Below, piece after piece: positions 1 to 8,675 of a DNA stretch of 64,000 bases. Both the position numbers and the translations under genes were made by a program. This stretch comes from CAVQRC01 sp963715045. Lineage in GTDB: Bacteria > Planctomycetota > Planctomycetia > Pirellulales > Lacipirellulaceae. The notes below the pieces were generated by a model. The model had not been told where the DNA came from and made no database searches. It was given only the letters and a program-made list of their open reading frames with translations. The DNA is taken from the NCBI GenBank assembly GCA_963715045.1, contig CAVQRC010000039.1, positions 62,001 through 126,000 on the forward strand, read 5' to 3'. The first letter of the stretch is position 1. Each line of letters starts with the position of its first letter.

Positions 1-1208
1 TGGATGGCCTGCTCGTACTTGCCGACCTTCTTGAGTCTCAGCCCCAGCTCGTACTTGAGGCTCGTGCTTTGTGGATTTCGTCCACTGCGGGCGGCGTAGA
101 CTTCGAGTTCCTGCTGAGCGAGTTCGGCTTTAAATCGGTGCACGAGCTGGTGGGCGTCTTCCGCGTCCTCGTCCTGTGCGGCCCGCTGCTGGGCGATCTT
201 GAGCTGGCGGCGGATCCGGGCGAGCTGGAGATCCTCCATCCGCTCGCGAATTCCGAGCTGTCCGCCTCCACTGGCCGCATTCGCTTCGCTGAGCACGGCC
301 TCGGCGCGGTCGTAGTCCTGGTGCCGCGAATAGTGATCGGCCAGTTCGAGATAATTGGAGATTTCGGCCGGCTCGCTGCGGATGGCCTCCTTGAGGCGCT
401 CGTCGATCGGGAGGGGTTCGGGTTCGGGCTCCGATTCGGCGTGCGGCTGGGCCGCGGGCCCGGTCTGGCCGGATCCGCCCGAGGTCGCTGCTTTGGGGGA
501 CGCCGCCGATCTCTTTGAAATGCTCGAGGGAGAATCCCCGGTTTCTCCATATTGGCCGAGGTCTTCACGATTGTAGCCGCCCTGGTGAATCGTCTTCTCG
601 ACGGTCAGGTGGGCGATGGCTTTCGCCGCCTCCTCGTTGCCGGGTCGCGCCTCTTCGACTCGATGCCAGCAGACGATGGCCTGATCGAATTGCCCCATTT
701 TGGCGAGCGCCAGCCCCGCCTGCTTGTTCACTTCGGGATCTTTGGGGTGGGCGTTGAGGGCCCAGCGAAGATAGTAGAGCTGACACTCGTCGATCGCCAT
801 CTCACGTGCGGCGTGCGACATGGCGATGAGCGTTGTCGAATCCCACGGCAGCAGCTTCAACACGTCGCAACCGGCACGGATGGCTCCTCGCCAATCCTCT
901 TTCGCCAATGCGGCTTTGACCGACTTCTTGGCGGCGGTGCTCTTCAAGGCCCCGAGCTTGCTCCCCTTCTTGTTGTTCTTGTACTTGTTCTGCAGGTTCG
1001 CCAGGTAGCTTTGCAGGTAGATCAGATTCGCCGGGTCGCCGATGACGCACTGCGTAAACAGATCGTTGGCGTAGTCGAAGTCCTTCTTGTCCGCGCACCG
1101 CGTGGCGTGTTCGAAGAGTTGTTGCAGCCGCTGCCGTACGGAAGGACTAAGTGCCAACGAGCTGGCGTTCGCGGCCACTTCGGGTTTCGGGGATTGCTCA
1201 GCTGCCAT
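1..1208 (-). CDS. Tetratricopeptide-repeat protein, 3' end cut by window edge
   Basis: The minus strand is open from an ATG at 1206-1208 to the window edge, about 402 residues, so the C-terminus is missing. The N-terminal part resembles a TPR family I know from planctomycetes: a NxFxxANDLFTQCVIGDP-like helix pair, a Lys-rich loop with KNNKKGSKL, then DPEVNKQAGLALAKMGQF and a second TPR block reading LADHYSRHQDYDRAEAVL. A low-complexity Pro/Glu linker separates the two TPR halves around residues 225-270. The last visible helix (YELGLRLKKVGKYEQAI) is again TPR. No signal peptide or membrane segment is seen, so it is probably a cytoplasmic scaffold. Family membership is recalled from sequence style, and no specific function is claimed. 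Confidence 0.75.
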   Translation of the reverse strand, partial: MAAEQSPKPEVAANASSLALSPSVRQRLQQLFEHATRCADKKDFDYANDLFTQCVIGDPANLIYLQSYLANLQNKYKNNKKGSKLGALKSTAAKKSVKAALAKEDWRGAIRAGCDVLKLLPWDSTTLIAMSHAAREMAIDECQLYYLRWALNAHPKDPEVNKQAGLALAKMGQFDQAIVCWHRVEEARPGNEEAAKAIAHLTVEKTIHQGGYNREDLGQYGETGDSPSSISKRSAASPKAATSGGSGQTGPAAQPHAESEPEPEPLPIDERLKEAIRSEPAEISNYLELADHYSRHQDYDRAEAVLSEANAASGGGQLGIRERMEDLQLARIRRQLKIAQQRAAQDEDAEDAHQLVHRFKAELAQQELEVYAARSGRNPQSTSLKYELGLRLKKVGKYEQAI

Positions 1209-1533
1209 ACGTGGCCCGCGTGGGTGGAAATCGTGCTGACCTGATCGCTAAACCGCCGTGCGGCCCAGTTCCGCTATCCTCTAAGATAAAGGGTGGATTC
1301 ACGCCCGCTGTCCTTGCCCCCGAGCATTTCCTCCCGTGATACGCCCTTCTTTGAATGTGGACCTCATTCTATCAGCCGCGGTTGCTCGTACAACGCAGGC
1401 AACGGCGCCGCGTCGGCACGATGCCGATCGCGCCTGTAAGCTTACCCACGAGCGCGGGTGCGATCGCTCCGATCACACCCCCAGTTCGAGTACAGCACCG
1501 CAAACTCACGCCGCCTAGGGAGCCAAGGCACCT
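1209..1533. other. Divergent intergenic region
   Basis: This stretch lies between the start of the TPR gene (minus) and the cobA-hemD gene (plus), so it should hold two divergent promoters. I see no convincing -35/-10 pair, hairpin or coding frame. An AGGGAG at 1517-1522 is the likely ribosome-binding site of the next gene. Confidence 0.4.
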
Positions 1534-3056
1534 GTGCAAACTGCAGCCGGAAAAGTGTTTCTCGTCGGTGCCGGTCCCGGCGATCCGGGTCTGATCACGG
1601 CCCGCGGTATCCGATGCCTGGCCATGGCCGACCTCGTGCTGTTCGACTATCTGGTCAATCCGCTCGTGTTGCAGTACGTGCGTCCCGCAACGCGATGCAT
1701 GTGCCTCGGGCGCCACGGCCAGGATTTCGCCGACGAGAACGGAGGGCGGTCATGGACACAGGACGAAATCAATCAGCGGATGATCGCCGCCGCGCGGCGT
1801 GGCGAACGAGTGGTGCGATTGAAGAGCGGTGATCCGATGATCTTCGGCCGCGCTGCCCAGGAAATGGCGGCCCTCGACGAGGCCAACATCCCATACGAAC
1901 TCGTGCCGGGCGTCACGGCGGCGATCGCGGTGGGAAGCTACGCGTCGGTTCCATTAACCGACCGCGCCTGGGCATCGAGCGTCGCCATCGTGACCGGGCA
2001 GCAACAGCACGGCAAATCACCGCCGCTCGATTACCGGGAATTGGCCCGCTTTCCCGGCACGCTTGTGTTCTACATGGGGGTCACCTCGGCCGCGAGTTGC
2101 GCGATTCATTACTGGCCGGCGGCAAAGACCCGCACACGCCCACCTTGATCGTCCGCCGGGTGACACTCTCGTCACAGCAGTCGTGGCGGTGCGACCTGGC
2201 ATCAGTCGTCGAGATCATCGACCAACATGCCATTCGCCCCCCGGCCGTCATTCTCGTAGGTGAAGTCGTCGCGGCTCAGAAAAGTCAGAACTGGTTCACC
2301 TCGCGGCCGCTCTTCGGCCAGTCCGTGCTGGTTACTCGCCCACACGGTCAGGCCACCGGGATGTGCGAGGAGCTTGCCGAATATGGAGCCGACGTGCTCC
2401 TTCAGCCGGCGATCACGATTACGCCTCCCGAGAGCTGGACACTCGTCGACGACGTGCTGAGCCGCCTCGCTGATTTCAACTGGATCGTGTTCTCCAGCGG
2501 AAACGGCGTACATGGGTTTCTCGAGCGGTTGCTCGCAACCGGCCGCGACTCGCGGCACCTTGCCCATGCCAGATTGGCCACGATCGGCCCGGCCACGACC
2601 GCGACGCTGCGTGAGTGGGGACTCCATTCGGATTACCAACCGCCCGTGTATCAAGGAGAGGCGCTTGCCGATGGGCTTGCCGGACAAGGCCGCAACGAGA
2701 CCTTTCTGCTGGTGCGGGCAAGCCGTGGGCGCGACGTCCTGCCGCAAGGCCTGGCGGCAGCCGGGCATCGGGTTGAACAGGTCGTGGTTTACGACAGCCG
2801 AGATGTCGTAACGCCAGATGCAGACATCGCTGCCCGCATGGCCGCCGGCGAGATCCACTGGACGACGCTGACCAGCCCCGCGATCGCCAGGGCCACGGTC
2901 GCCATGTTCGGAAAAGACCTGCATCGCACCCGGCTGGCCGCGATCAGTCCTGTCACGGCGGGTACGCTACGCGAACTCGGCTTCGAACCGGTCGTCGTCG
3001 CGACCGAATTCACGGCGGCGGGGCTCGTCTCGGCTCTGTGTGCGGCAGCATCGTAG
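1534..3056 (+). CDS. cobA: Uroporphyrinogen-III C-methyltransferase fused to uroporphyrinogen-III synthase (frameshifted)
   Basis: The N-terminal ~200 residues are a SUMT: GAGPGDPGLIT at the start, RLKSGDPMIFGR, and VPGVTAAIA are family motifs for SAM-dependent methylation of uroporphyrinogen III toward precorrin-2. The C-terminal ~260 residues are HemD-like (SVLVTRPHGQATGM near its start, FSSGNGVHGF, ATIGPATTATLREWG), which closes hydroxymethylbilane to uroporphyrinogen III. The two domains are in different frames. The change falls at about 2085-2093, where MGVTS passes to GRELRDSLLAGG, as one missing base would give. Such CobA-HemD fusions are known in planctomycetes and Firmicutes. Start GTG 1534 follows an AGGGAG. 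It acts in cytoplasmic tetrapyrrole (siroheme/cobalamin/heme) synthesis; no other pathway gene lies beside it. Confidence 0.85.
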
Positions 3057-3136
3057 CCGCCTTCTCAAGACTTCGCGGAACGCGTCCTGCGGCGGGGGAT
3101 TTCGGGAGCGGAGGCTGAATCTGGGGTCCGGCTCTT

Positions 3137-3219
3137 GGAACCGATCCAAAGGCCTCGCTGAGCGTACCGCAGGGCCGAGGAAACCGTGGCTGACGCCGGT
3201 TTTCGGATTGGCTGCAGAG
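3137..3219 (-). repeat. 82-bp dispersed intergenic element, degenerate copy
   Basis: This is the most diverged of seven copies. It begins GGAACCGATCC and ends TTTCGGATTGGCT, matching the reverse orientation of the element seen at 5837 and 60095. Several central blocks also match, such as GGCCGAGGAAACC and TGGCTGA. Confidence 0.5.
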
Positions 3220-3369
3220 TCTGCCGCCTGGGTAAGGCGTAGGGCGCAACGTCCTACGTTTGATGTTACGTCTGCATTCGTCCGATGAATCATCACGGGC
3301 AGCGTGTGGAGCGAACTGCGAGGTCTGCCACACGATGGCCTCAAACCAACGGACAAGGAGCCATTTCGG

Positions 3370-3615
3370 ATGGATCGCGCCGCTCACAGTGCCTCCAAGG
3401 TACGTGCCACCCTTTACCTTCCCGAGGACGTCTTGGACGAGGCCCGCAACGCCGCCGTGCACCTGGCCGGTTTTCCGGTACGTCTGACGCTCACCAAGCT
3501 CGCAGAGATGGCATTCCGCCGAGAACTAGAGCGTCTCAAACAGAACTACAACGGCGGTTTCGACTTTCCTCCCCGCCAAGAAGACCTTAGAGGTGGGCGT
3601 CCAATCGCTGCCTGA
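3370..3615 (+). CDS. Small ribbon-helix-helix-like DNA-binding protein
   Basis: The protein is 81 residues. ATG 3370 is preferred over longer in-frame starts because AAGGAG lies 9 bases upstream at 3355-3360. The sequence reads KVRATLYLPEDVLDEARNAA, then LAGFPVRLTLTKLAEMAFRRELERL, then NGGFDFPPR and LRGGRPI. A beta strand followed by two helices and this Arg/Gly-rich tail resembles the C-terminal centromere-binding RHH domain of some plasmid/actinobacterial ParB-like proteins (CB_ParB_C type). That assignment is from memory of the motif. No parA or partition site is visible nearby, so it is more likely a chromosomal repressor or an orphan remnant of a mobile element. Confidence 0.6.
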   Translation: MDRAAHSASKVRATLYLPEDVLDEARNAAVHLAGFPVRLTLTKLAEMAFRRELERLKQNYNGGFDFPPRQEDLRGGRPIAA

Positions 3616-3646
3616 ACGAGGTACCCGCCTCGAATGAGTCCACACC

Positions 3647-3844
3647 ATGCGCCCCGATGAAATCGACGAAGTCGCTACGGAACGACATCACTCGCGATCC
3701 ACGACCGACGTGGTTCTGCGATCACGACTGCTGAAGATGATCGTGCAGAGCGAAACGAGCCGCCGCGGCCAGACTCCACCGCCGTCCCGAGCGGATGCCG
3801 AGCAGGCCAATTGCGAAGCTCCCTCCCCGAAACCGTTCTCTTGA
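3647..3844 (+). CDS. Possible small hypothetical protein
   Basis: A 65-residue frame begins 31 bases after the RHH gene. It is Arg/Ser/Glu rich (ATERHHSRSTTDVVLRSRLL) with no recognised domain, signal peptide or membrane segment. Its position suggests an operon with the RHH gene, which would fit a two-gene regulatory unit. The start has only a weak ribosome-binding site, and nothing else supports it beyond an open frame in GC-rich DNA, so it could be spurious. Confidence 0.3.
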   Translation: MRPDEIDEVATERHHSRSTTDVVLRSRLLKMIVQSETSRRGQTPPPSRADAEQANCEAPSPKPFS

Positions 3845-3988
3845 CCGCAACCGCAGTTCCCACTCGCTGCTCGGAGCCTTCGGCAAACGGGCTCACCCGG
3901 CGGATGCATTCTCTGGCTTGGATCGACGCGGCCATGTCCACGAACCCCCGCGAGCTTGTCAAGTCGGCCGCTTCCGCTTCCACCGACG

Positions 3989-5127
3989 GTGCCCCACCCC
4001 GCACCGCGACTCGAGGCGTGCTTTCCACGGTTCGCCGCCGTGGTCATTTGCGGAGCAGGGTGGCTCACAGTTGTCGTGTCGCCGGCGAGCGCCTCTTTCC
4101 GCCCGGGCGGTTTGGGGAACCCATCAGCCGGTTCCCCGTCCGGCCGTCGCGCGAATTGTCGCCCCGGAAGGGAACGCCGTGTCCTACGGCACGGGGACCC
4201 TGATCGACGTTCGCGAACAATATGGCCTGGTGATCACGAACTGGCACGTTGTCCGCGATGCGACCGGCACGGTGGAAGTCGTCTTCCCGTGCGGGTTTCG
4301 TTCGGCCGCGCGGCCGCTAAAGGTCGATGCCGATTGGGATCTCGCGGCGCTCGTGATCTGGCGGCCGCCGCTGCAGCCCATTCCGATTGCGGACGCCGCG
4401 CCCCGTCCCGGAGAACCGCTGACGATTTGTGGGTGGGGGAAGGGGGCCTACCGCGAGGCCGTCGGAAGCTGCACCAAATACCTTGCACCCGACGTGAATC
4501 TGCCCCGGGAGATGGTGGAATTGAGTGTCGAAGCGCGGCAGGGTGACTCGGGAGGGCCCATTCTCAACCAACAGGGGGAGCTGGCCGGTGTGTTGTTCGG
4601 CGCTGGCCGTGGCTTCACGTTGGGAAGTTTCGCCGGTCGAGTGCAGACCTTCCTCACGAGTCTCGCCCCGGATATTGGCGTCCCGAATCAGGATGCTTCT
4701 GCCCGCCAACTTGCCACGATCGGTCTGCCGCAACCCGTGGATCGCTTGCCCGAGGAGATCCTGGCAGATGGCACTTCGTCCGTCGCGGTGAATGAGGGCG
4801 ACGTCACGGCCGGTTTGGTTCCCATCGAGACGTCTGATTTGCAGACCGCCGCCGATCCATCCCGACCCGCCTGGCAAACCGATCGCCGACCCGGACAAAT
4901 GCGCCCCCCGGATCGCCACCCGCAAGTCGATGCAATTGCCGCGGTGGAGCAGGTGGCTGCCTCGCCGCAGCCACCGCCGGCAGCGATCGGCGCCAGCCAG
5001 GGGGCAGCGTACGCCATCGACTGGAATGAACTCACTCAAACCGGCATGGTTTCGCAATACCCAGACCGTGCTCGCCATCGTGGGGATCGCCGCCATTCTC
5101 TTGAAGCTCAGCCGCATGGCCGCCTAG
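3989..5127 (+). CDS. Exported trypsin-like serine protease with C-terminal membrane anchor (frameshifted)
   Basis: The chymotrypsin-fold core is clear: TNWHVV (His), DWDLAALVI (Asp) and EARQGDSGGPIL (Ser), with a GTGTLI strand before the His. In the upstream frame a signal peptide (FAAVVICGAGWLTVVV followed by SPASA) precedes the core, so one frame change is needed near 4110-4140. A second change near 5030-5040 restores a hydrophobic tail (VLAIVGIAAILL then KLSRMAA) that stops at 5127. The tail is Pro/Gln-rich before the anchor. I read it as a periplasmic or surface protease tethered at its C-terminus. The start is uncertain: GTG 3989 or TTG 3956. It is not HtrA/DegP, since no PDZ domain is seen. 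Confidence 0.65.
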
Positions 5128-5197
5128 CGCCCTGTCAATCTTCGAATTGAGGGATCACTCGCGCGACGAGCCTGCATCCCCGCATTCAACAGCAGTT

Positions 5198-5230
5198 CCG
5201 ATCCCCGACCCCCGATCCCCGACCTCTGAC
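5198..5230. repeat. Degenerate CCCCGATC/CCCCGACC short tandem repeat
   Basis: Near-repeats of CCCCGAYC fill part of the gap between the convergent protease and coaD genes. Comparable short tandem repeats occupy three other convergent junctions in this window. Confidence 0.5.
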
Positions 5231-5276
5231 GCTCTGGGCCCGGTCCGTGTCTCGGAGTGCCCCGGCTACGTCGGAT

Positions 5277-5772
5277 CTACCCGCTCGTACCGAGCCGGGC
5301 CCGCAGATCGGGAACGATCGATTCGGGTACGAACCGGGCCAACTCCTCATCACCGGCCAGCGGCGTGATCTGCTTGATCAGCGAACTCGAGACGTGGGAA
5401 AATTCGTCGTCAGCCATCAAGAACACGGTCTCGATCGCGGGATCGAGTTTCCGATTGGCGAGGGTCATCGTGAATTCCTGCTCCATGTCGGTCAGCGACC
5501 TGACTCCGCGAATGATTACGTGCGCGTCGCAGTCACGGACGAAACTAACGGCCAATCCCGTGAACATGCGGACTTCGACGTTCTTGCAATGAGCGGTCGT
5601 TCGCTAGAATAAGGTCGACCCGCTCTTCGGCTGTGAACAACGGCTGCTTGTCGATATTCAGGCCAACGCCCACGATCAGCATGTCGACCAGCCGACTGGC
5701 CCGCTCGATCACGTTCTGATGGCCGAGCGTGATCGGATCAAACGATCCCGTATAAACAGCGCGGAGTGACAT
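5277..5772 (-). CDS. coaD: Pantetheine-phosphate adenylyltransferase (frameshifted)
   Basis: CoaD transfers AMP from ATP to 4'-phosphopantetheine in coenzyme A synthesis. The N-terminal nucleotidyltransferase motif YTGSFDPITLGH is present, followed by LIVGVGLNIDKQPLF and FTAEERVDLI. The second half carries VEVRMFTGL, IIRGVRSLTDMEQEF, and SSSLIKQI, all family signatures. The halves are in different frames, changing at about 5590-5610. Across both the length is about 164 residues, the usual size. ATG 5772 is chosen because it places the GSFDP motif at residue 9, although the frame is open further upstream. The stop is TAG at 5277. Confidence 0.85.
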
Positions 5773-5836
5773 GAGTCGCGGGTCCCTGGGTGTGAGGTCG
5801 ATCCGGGGTGATCTTTCTGAGCGGAACGGCAGGTTT

Positions 5837-5918
5837 AGTACTGATCCCAAAACCTAAGTGAACGCGTCCCACGGCCGGGAAATTCGGTAGCTGAAGTCTA
5901 TTCTGGGATCGGCTCTTA
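5837..5918 (-). repeat. 82-bp dispersed intergenic element
   Basis: In minus orientation it reads TAAGAGCCGATCCCAGAATA at one end and TTTTGGGATCAGTACT at the other, with TTTCCCGGCCGTGGGA in the centre. It overlaps the stop codon of the downstream aminotransferase gene, whose TAA lies inside its edge. Seven copies occur in this window. Confidence 0.75.
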
Positions 5919-7058
5919 ATGGCGGAGGGCGTCGATGAGTCTTTCCAGATCGTCGTCGTCATTATAGGCGTGTGGGCTCACCCGCAGGTAGCCGGATCGA
6001 TAGCTCAGAACGACTCCTTCGCGTTGGCACGCTCGACGGCGGGCAGGCAGGTCGTCGCCAGGCATGTCGAAGCACACGATCCCCGATCGATTCTTTGCGG
6101 ATCGCGGCGAGACGACGCGACCACCGATCGCCTCGATCGCGGTGATGACTTGCTCTGTATAGGCGATCACCGATCGTTCGATGGACTGAATTCCCAGTTC
6201 CTGCAGCATCTTCAAACTCGCACCCAGCCCGAGCATGCCAGCCATGTTCTGCGAGCCCCCTTCGTGCCGGGCGGCAGAATCTTTGAGCGTCAATTCGAGC
6301 CGTCCGTAATCGTGCTCGTGGACAACGCTGTGCCAGCCGACGTGCAGTGGTCGGATCAACTCTCGATGTTGGCGGCGAATGTACGCGAGCCCCGCACCTT
6401 CGGGGCCGAGCATCCACTTGTGTCCGTCGGCTGCCAGAAAGTCGATCGGAATCCGGGTGACATCCAGCGGTAGCACGCCGAGGCCCTGAATCGCGTCGAC
6501 GAACAGGAGTCCGCCCAACTCATGCACGCACGCGGCGATCTCGGCCAGATCGCGCCGGCAGCCCGTGCCGAAGCCGACCCAACTGATCGATACGATCCGC
6601 GTTCGCTGATCGCAGGCTGCGGCGATGGCGTCGAGTGATATCTGGCCGTCGGCCGCGGCAGCGATCAGCCGCGTCTCGACTCCCCGGGACTGCAAGTTCA
6701 TCCAGGGATAAACATTGGACGGAAACTCGTCCGAGACGGTGACCACGTTGTCGCCAGACTGCCAGGGATATCCTTCGGCGATCATCGCGATGCCCCACGT
6801 TGTGTTGGGAACCAGCGCGATTTCATCCGGGCTGGCCCCGATGAGTCCTGCGGCGGTCGCGCGTGTGGTCTCGAGTTCGCGTTCCCAGGCGGGCCATCGG
6901 GGGATGCCCTGCGACGCGGCCTCGTCGAGCCACTTTTCAATCGCCTGATGGGCCGGGCCGCTGATCGGTGCCACCGCGGCATGGTCGAAATACGCCAGCT
7001 TGCCCGCAATCGGCATCTGTCGGCGGAATGCATCTCGCGTTTCGATCTCTGCAGTCAT
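5916..7058 (-). CDS. PLP-dependent aminotransferase class V (cysteine desulfurase-like)
   Basis: The protein is an intact 380 residues. It has the fold-type I features of the class V family: FDHAAVAPIS at the N-terminus, IALVPNTTWGIA, VDAIQGLGVLPLDV with the PLP-binding Asp, and ADGHKWMLGPEG with the Schiff-base Lys at residue 214. The C-terminus SGYLRVSPHAYNDDDDLERL is typical of the NifS/Csd/isopenicillin-N-epimerase-like branch. No Fe-S assembly partner lies nearby, so the substrate cannot be set; a generic desulfurase or epimerase role is possible. It is transcribed in the same direction as coaD, from which it is separated by a dispersed repeat. Confidence 0.8.
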   Translation of the reverse strand: MTAEIETRDAFRRQMPIAGKLAYFDHAAVAPISGPAHQAIEKWLDEAASQGIPRWPAWERELETTRATAAGLIGASPDEIALVPNTTWGIAMIAEGYPWQSGDNVVTVSDEFPSNVYPWMNLQSRGVETRLIAAAADGQISLDAIAAACDQRTRIVSISWVGFGTGCRRDLAEIAACVHELGGLLFVDAIQGLGVLPLDVTRIPIDFLAADGHKWMLGPEGAGLAYIRRQHRELIRPLHVGWHSVVHEHDYGRLELTLKDSAARHEGGSQNMAGMLGLGASLKMLQELGIQSIERSVIAYTEQVITAIEAIGGRVVSPRSAKNRSGIVCFDMPGDDLPARRRACQREGVVLSYRSGYLRVSPHAYNDDDDLERLIDALRH

Positions 7059-7080
7059 GGCTCGTTCTCCGAAGAACTCT

Positions 7081-7161
7081 TAGAGCCGATCCCTCAAGTG
7101 GCCTCAGCGACCGCATTCCCCAGCCGTGGGAGACGCTTACTTGAATTTCGGGATAGGTACT
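7081..7161 (+). repeat. 82-bp dispersed intergenic element
   Basis: Plus orientation: TAGAGCCGATCCC at the start, CATTCCCCAGCCGTGGGAG in the middle and GGGATAGGTACT at the end. It lies between the divergent aminotransferase and isoaspartate methyltransferase genes, directly upstream of the latter's promoter. Confidence 0.75.
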
Positions 7162-7179
7162 CATTGCACCGTGGCACGC

Positions 7180-7208
7180 TTCGAATGTGATTCGACGCGA
7201 CGTACAAT
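7180..7208 (+). promoter_or_regulatory. Possible promoter giving a leaderless transcript
   Basis: TTCGAA (7180-7185), a 17-base spacer and TACAAT (7203-7208). The downstream ATG at 7215 is 6 bases after the -10, and no ribosome-binding site is visible, so transcription may start at the initiation codon. The -35 is poor (3 of 6). Confidence 0.3.
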
Positions 7209-7214
7209 TACCAC

Positions 7215-8543
7215 ATGCTCAAGCCAGAATCACCAACCCAGTTTGACTCCAGGCGAAACCGGTCGGTTCCTCATCGCGGTGAGCAGAGACCATCTTGCAT
7301 TCTGCGGACTGTGCTGCCTGCGGCAATTGCGGCCGTCGTGGCAGTGTTGCTTGGTGGACGCCCTTCGCCAGGGCAGGCTCACGGTTTCGCCGCGCTTCGC
7401 GACAGAATGGTGGATGAGGAAATTGTCGCGGCGGGGGTCAAGCAGCCGCGGGTGATCCAGGCCATGCGGGACACTCCCCGACATGAGTTCGTTCCGCCGC
7501 GGGCACGGAAGAACGCCTATTACGATATGGCCCTACCGATCGGCGACGGACAAACGATCTCGCCACCGTTTGTCGTGGCCTACATGACCGAGCAGCTCGA
7601 CCCCCAGCCCTCGGATCGAGTCCTGGAAATCGGCACCGGCAGCGGTTATCAGGCGGCGGTCCTCAGCCCACTCGTCAGCCAGGTGTACTCGATCGAAATC
7701 GTTGAATCGCTGGGTCGGAAAGCGGCCCGCACACTCAAACGGCTTGGCTATAAGAACGTCACAACCCGCGTTGGCGACGGCTTCGCGGGTTGGCCCGAGC
7801 ATGCGCCATTCGACAAGATTATCGTGACCTGTTCGCCGGAGAAAGTACCGCAGCCGCTCATCGATCAGCTCCGCGAAGGCGGCCGAATGATTGTGCCCGT
7901 TGGCGAGCGCTATGCTCAAAACCTGTTTCTGTTCAAGAAACAAGGTGGCACGCTCGTCTCCGAGGCACTTCGAGCGACGCTGTTTGTTCCGATGACCGGG
8001 TCAGCCGAGCAGCTTCGCGAGCGGCAGCCGGACCCGCTCCACCCGAGCGTGCTGAATGGGAGCTTCGAGGAAGTCACGGGCAGTGATCCACCGACCGCCG
8101 ATCACTGGCACTACCAGCGACAACTGGAGCTGGTGAGCGGCGACCCACTCGCGCCCAGCGGGTCTCGTTACGCGGCGTTTTCCAATCGCGAATCGGGTCG
8201 GGCCAGCCGGGCGCTGCAGGGATTCGCCGTAGACGGCCGGACGATTTCGCATCTCGACCTCACATTTCACGTTCGCGGGCACGATCTGCGTCAGGGGCGG
8301 GACAGATGGCAATCGCCCGCCATCGTATTCACCTTCTACGATCAGCGGAGGGCCGCACTCGGCAGCGAGCGGATCGGGCCCTTTGTGGGGACTTTCCCCT
8401 GGGAAAAGCGGACGGCCACAGTTGCTGTCCCCATTCGAGCCCGCGAGGCCATCCTCAGAATCGGATTGCACGGAGCGACCGGAAAGGTGGAATTCGACGC
8501 CCTGGAGCTCCGTGGCCGCTCCTCCAAGGGCGGTTCCCCGTGA
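7215..8543 (+). CDS. pcm: Exported protein-L-isoaspartate O-methyltransferase with C-terminal extension
   Basis: PIMT uses SAM to methylate L-isoaspartyl residues in damaged proteins. The core (about residues 60-270) shows MVDEEIVAAGVKQPRVIQAM, IGDGQTISPPFVVAYMTE, the SAM motif VLEIGTGSGYQAAVL, and GGRMIVPVG. Ahead of it is an export signal (LPAAIAAVVAVLLGG then RPSPGQA), so it should work outside the cytoplasm, as in several planctomycetes. After the core come ~170 residues (LNGSFEEVTGSDPPTADHWH to FDALELRG) that look like a carbohydrate-binding/galactose-binding-like beta sandwich. Length 442 is about twice a normal PIMT. The gene is intact. How SAM would be available outside the cytoplasm is unknown. 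Confidence 0.85.
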   Translation: MLKPESPTQFDSRRNRSVPHRGEQRPSCILRTVLPAAIAAVVAVLLGGRPSPGQAHGFAALRDRMVDEEIVAAGVKQPRVIQAMRDTPRHEFVPPRARKNAYYDMALPIGDGQTISPPFVVAYMTEQLDPQPSDRVLEIGTGSGYQAAVLSPLVSQVYSIEIVESLGRKAARTLKRLGYKNVTTRVGDGFAGWPEHAPFDKIIVTCSPEKVPQPLIDQLREGGRMIVPVGERYAQNLFLFKKQGGTLVSEALRATLFVPMTGSAEQLRERQPDPLHPSVLNGSFEEVTGSDPPTADHWHYQRQLELVSGDPLAPSGSRYAAFSNRESGRASRALQGFAVDGRTISHLDLTFHVRGHDLRQGRDRWQSPAIVFTFYDQRRAALGSERIGPFVGTFPWEKRTATVAVPIRAREAILRIGLHGATGKVEFDALELRGRSSKGGSP

Positions 8544-8594
8544 TCTGTGGCCGGCCGGATCGCTCGCAATCGCCGGAATTCTTGCTTCAACCCG

Positions 8595-8622
8595 TTGAAA
8601 CCCATGCTACCCTTGGTATGTT
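8595..8622 (+). promoter_or_regulatory. Probable sigma-70-type promoter
   Basis: TTGAAA at 8595-8600 and TATGTT at 8617-8622 with a 16-base spacer, about 54 bases ahead of the ATG at 8676. It would drive the Gly/Ser-rich TIGR03000 gene. Confidence 0.4.
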
Positions 8623-8675
8623 CTGGTAATCCAGGCAGATTAACTAAACACTGAGTCATGGGAGAAAGGGAGAGT

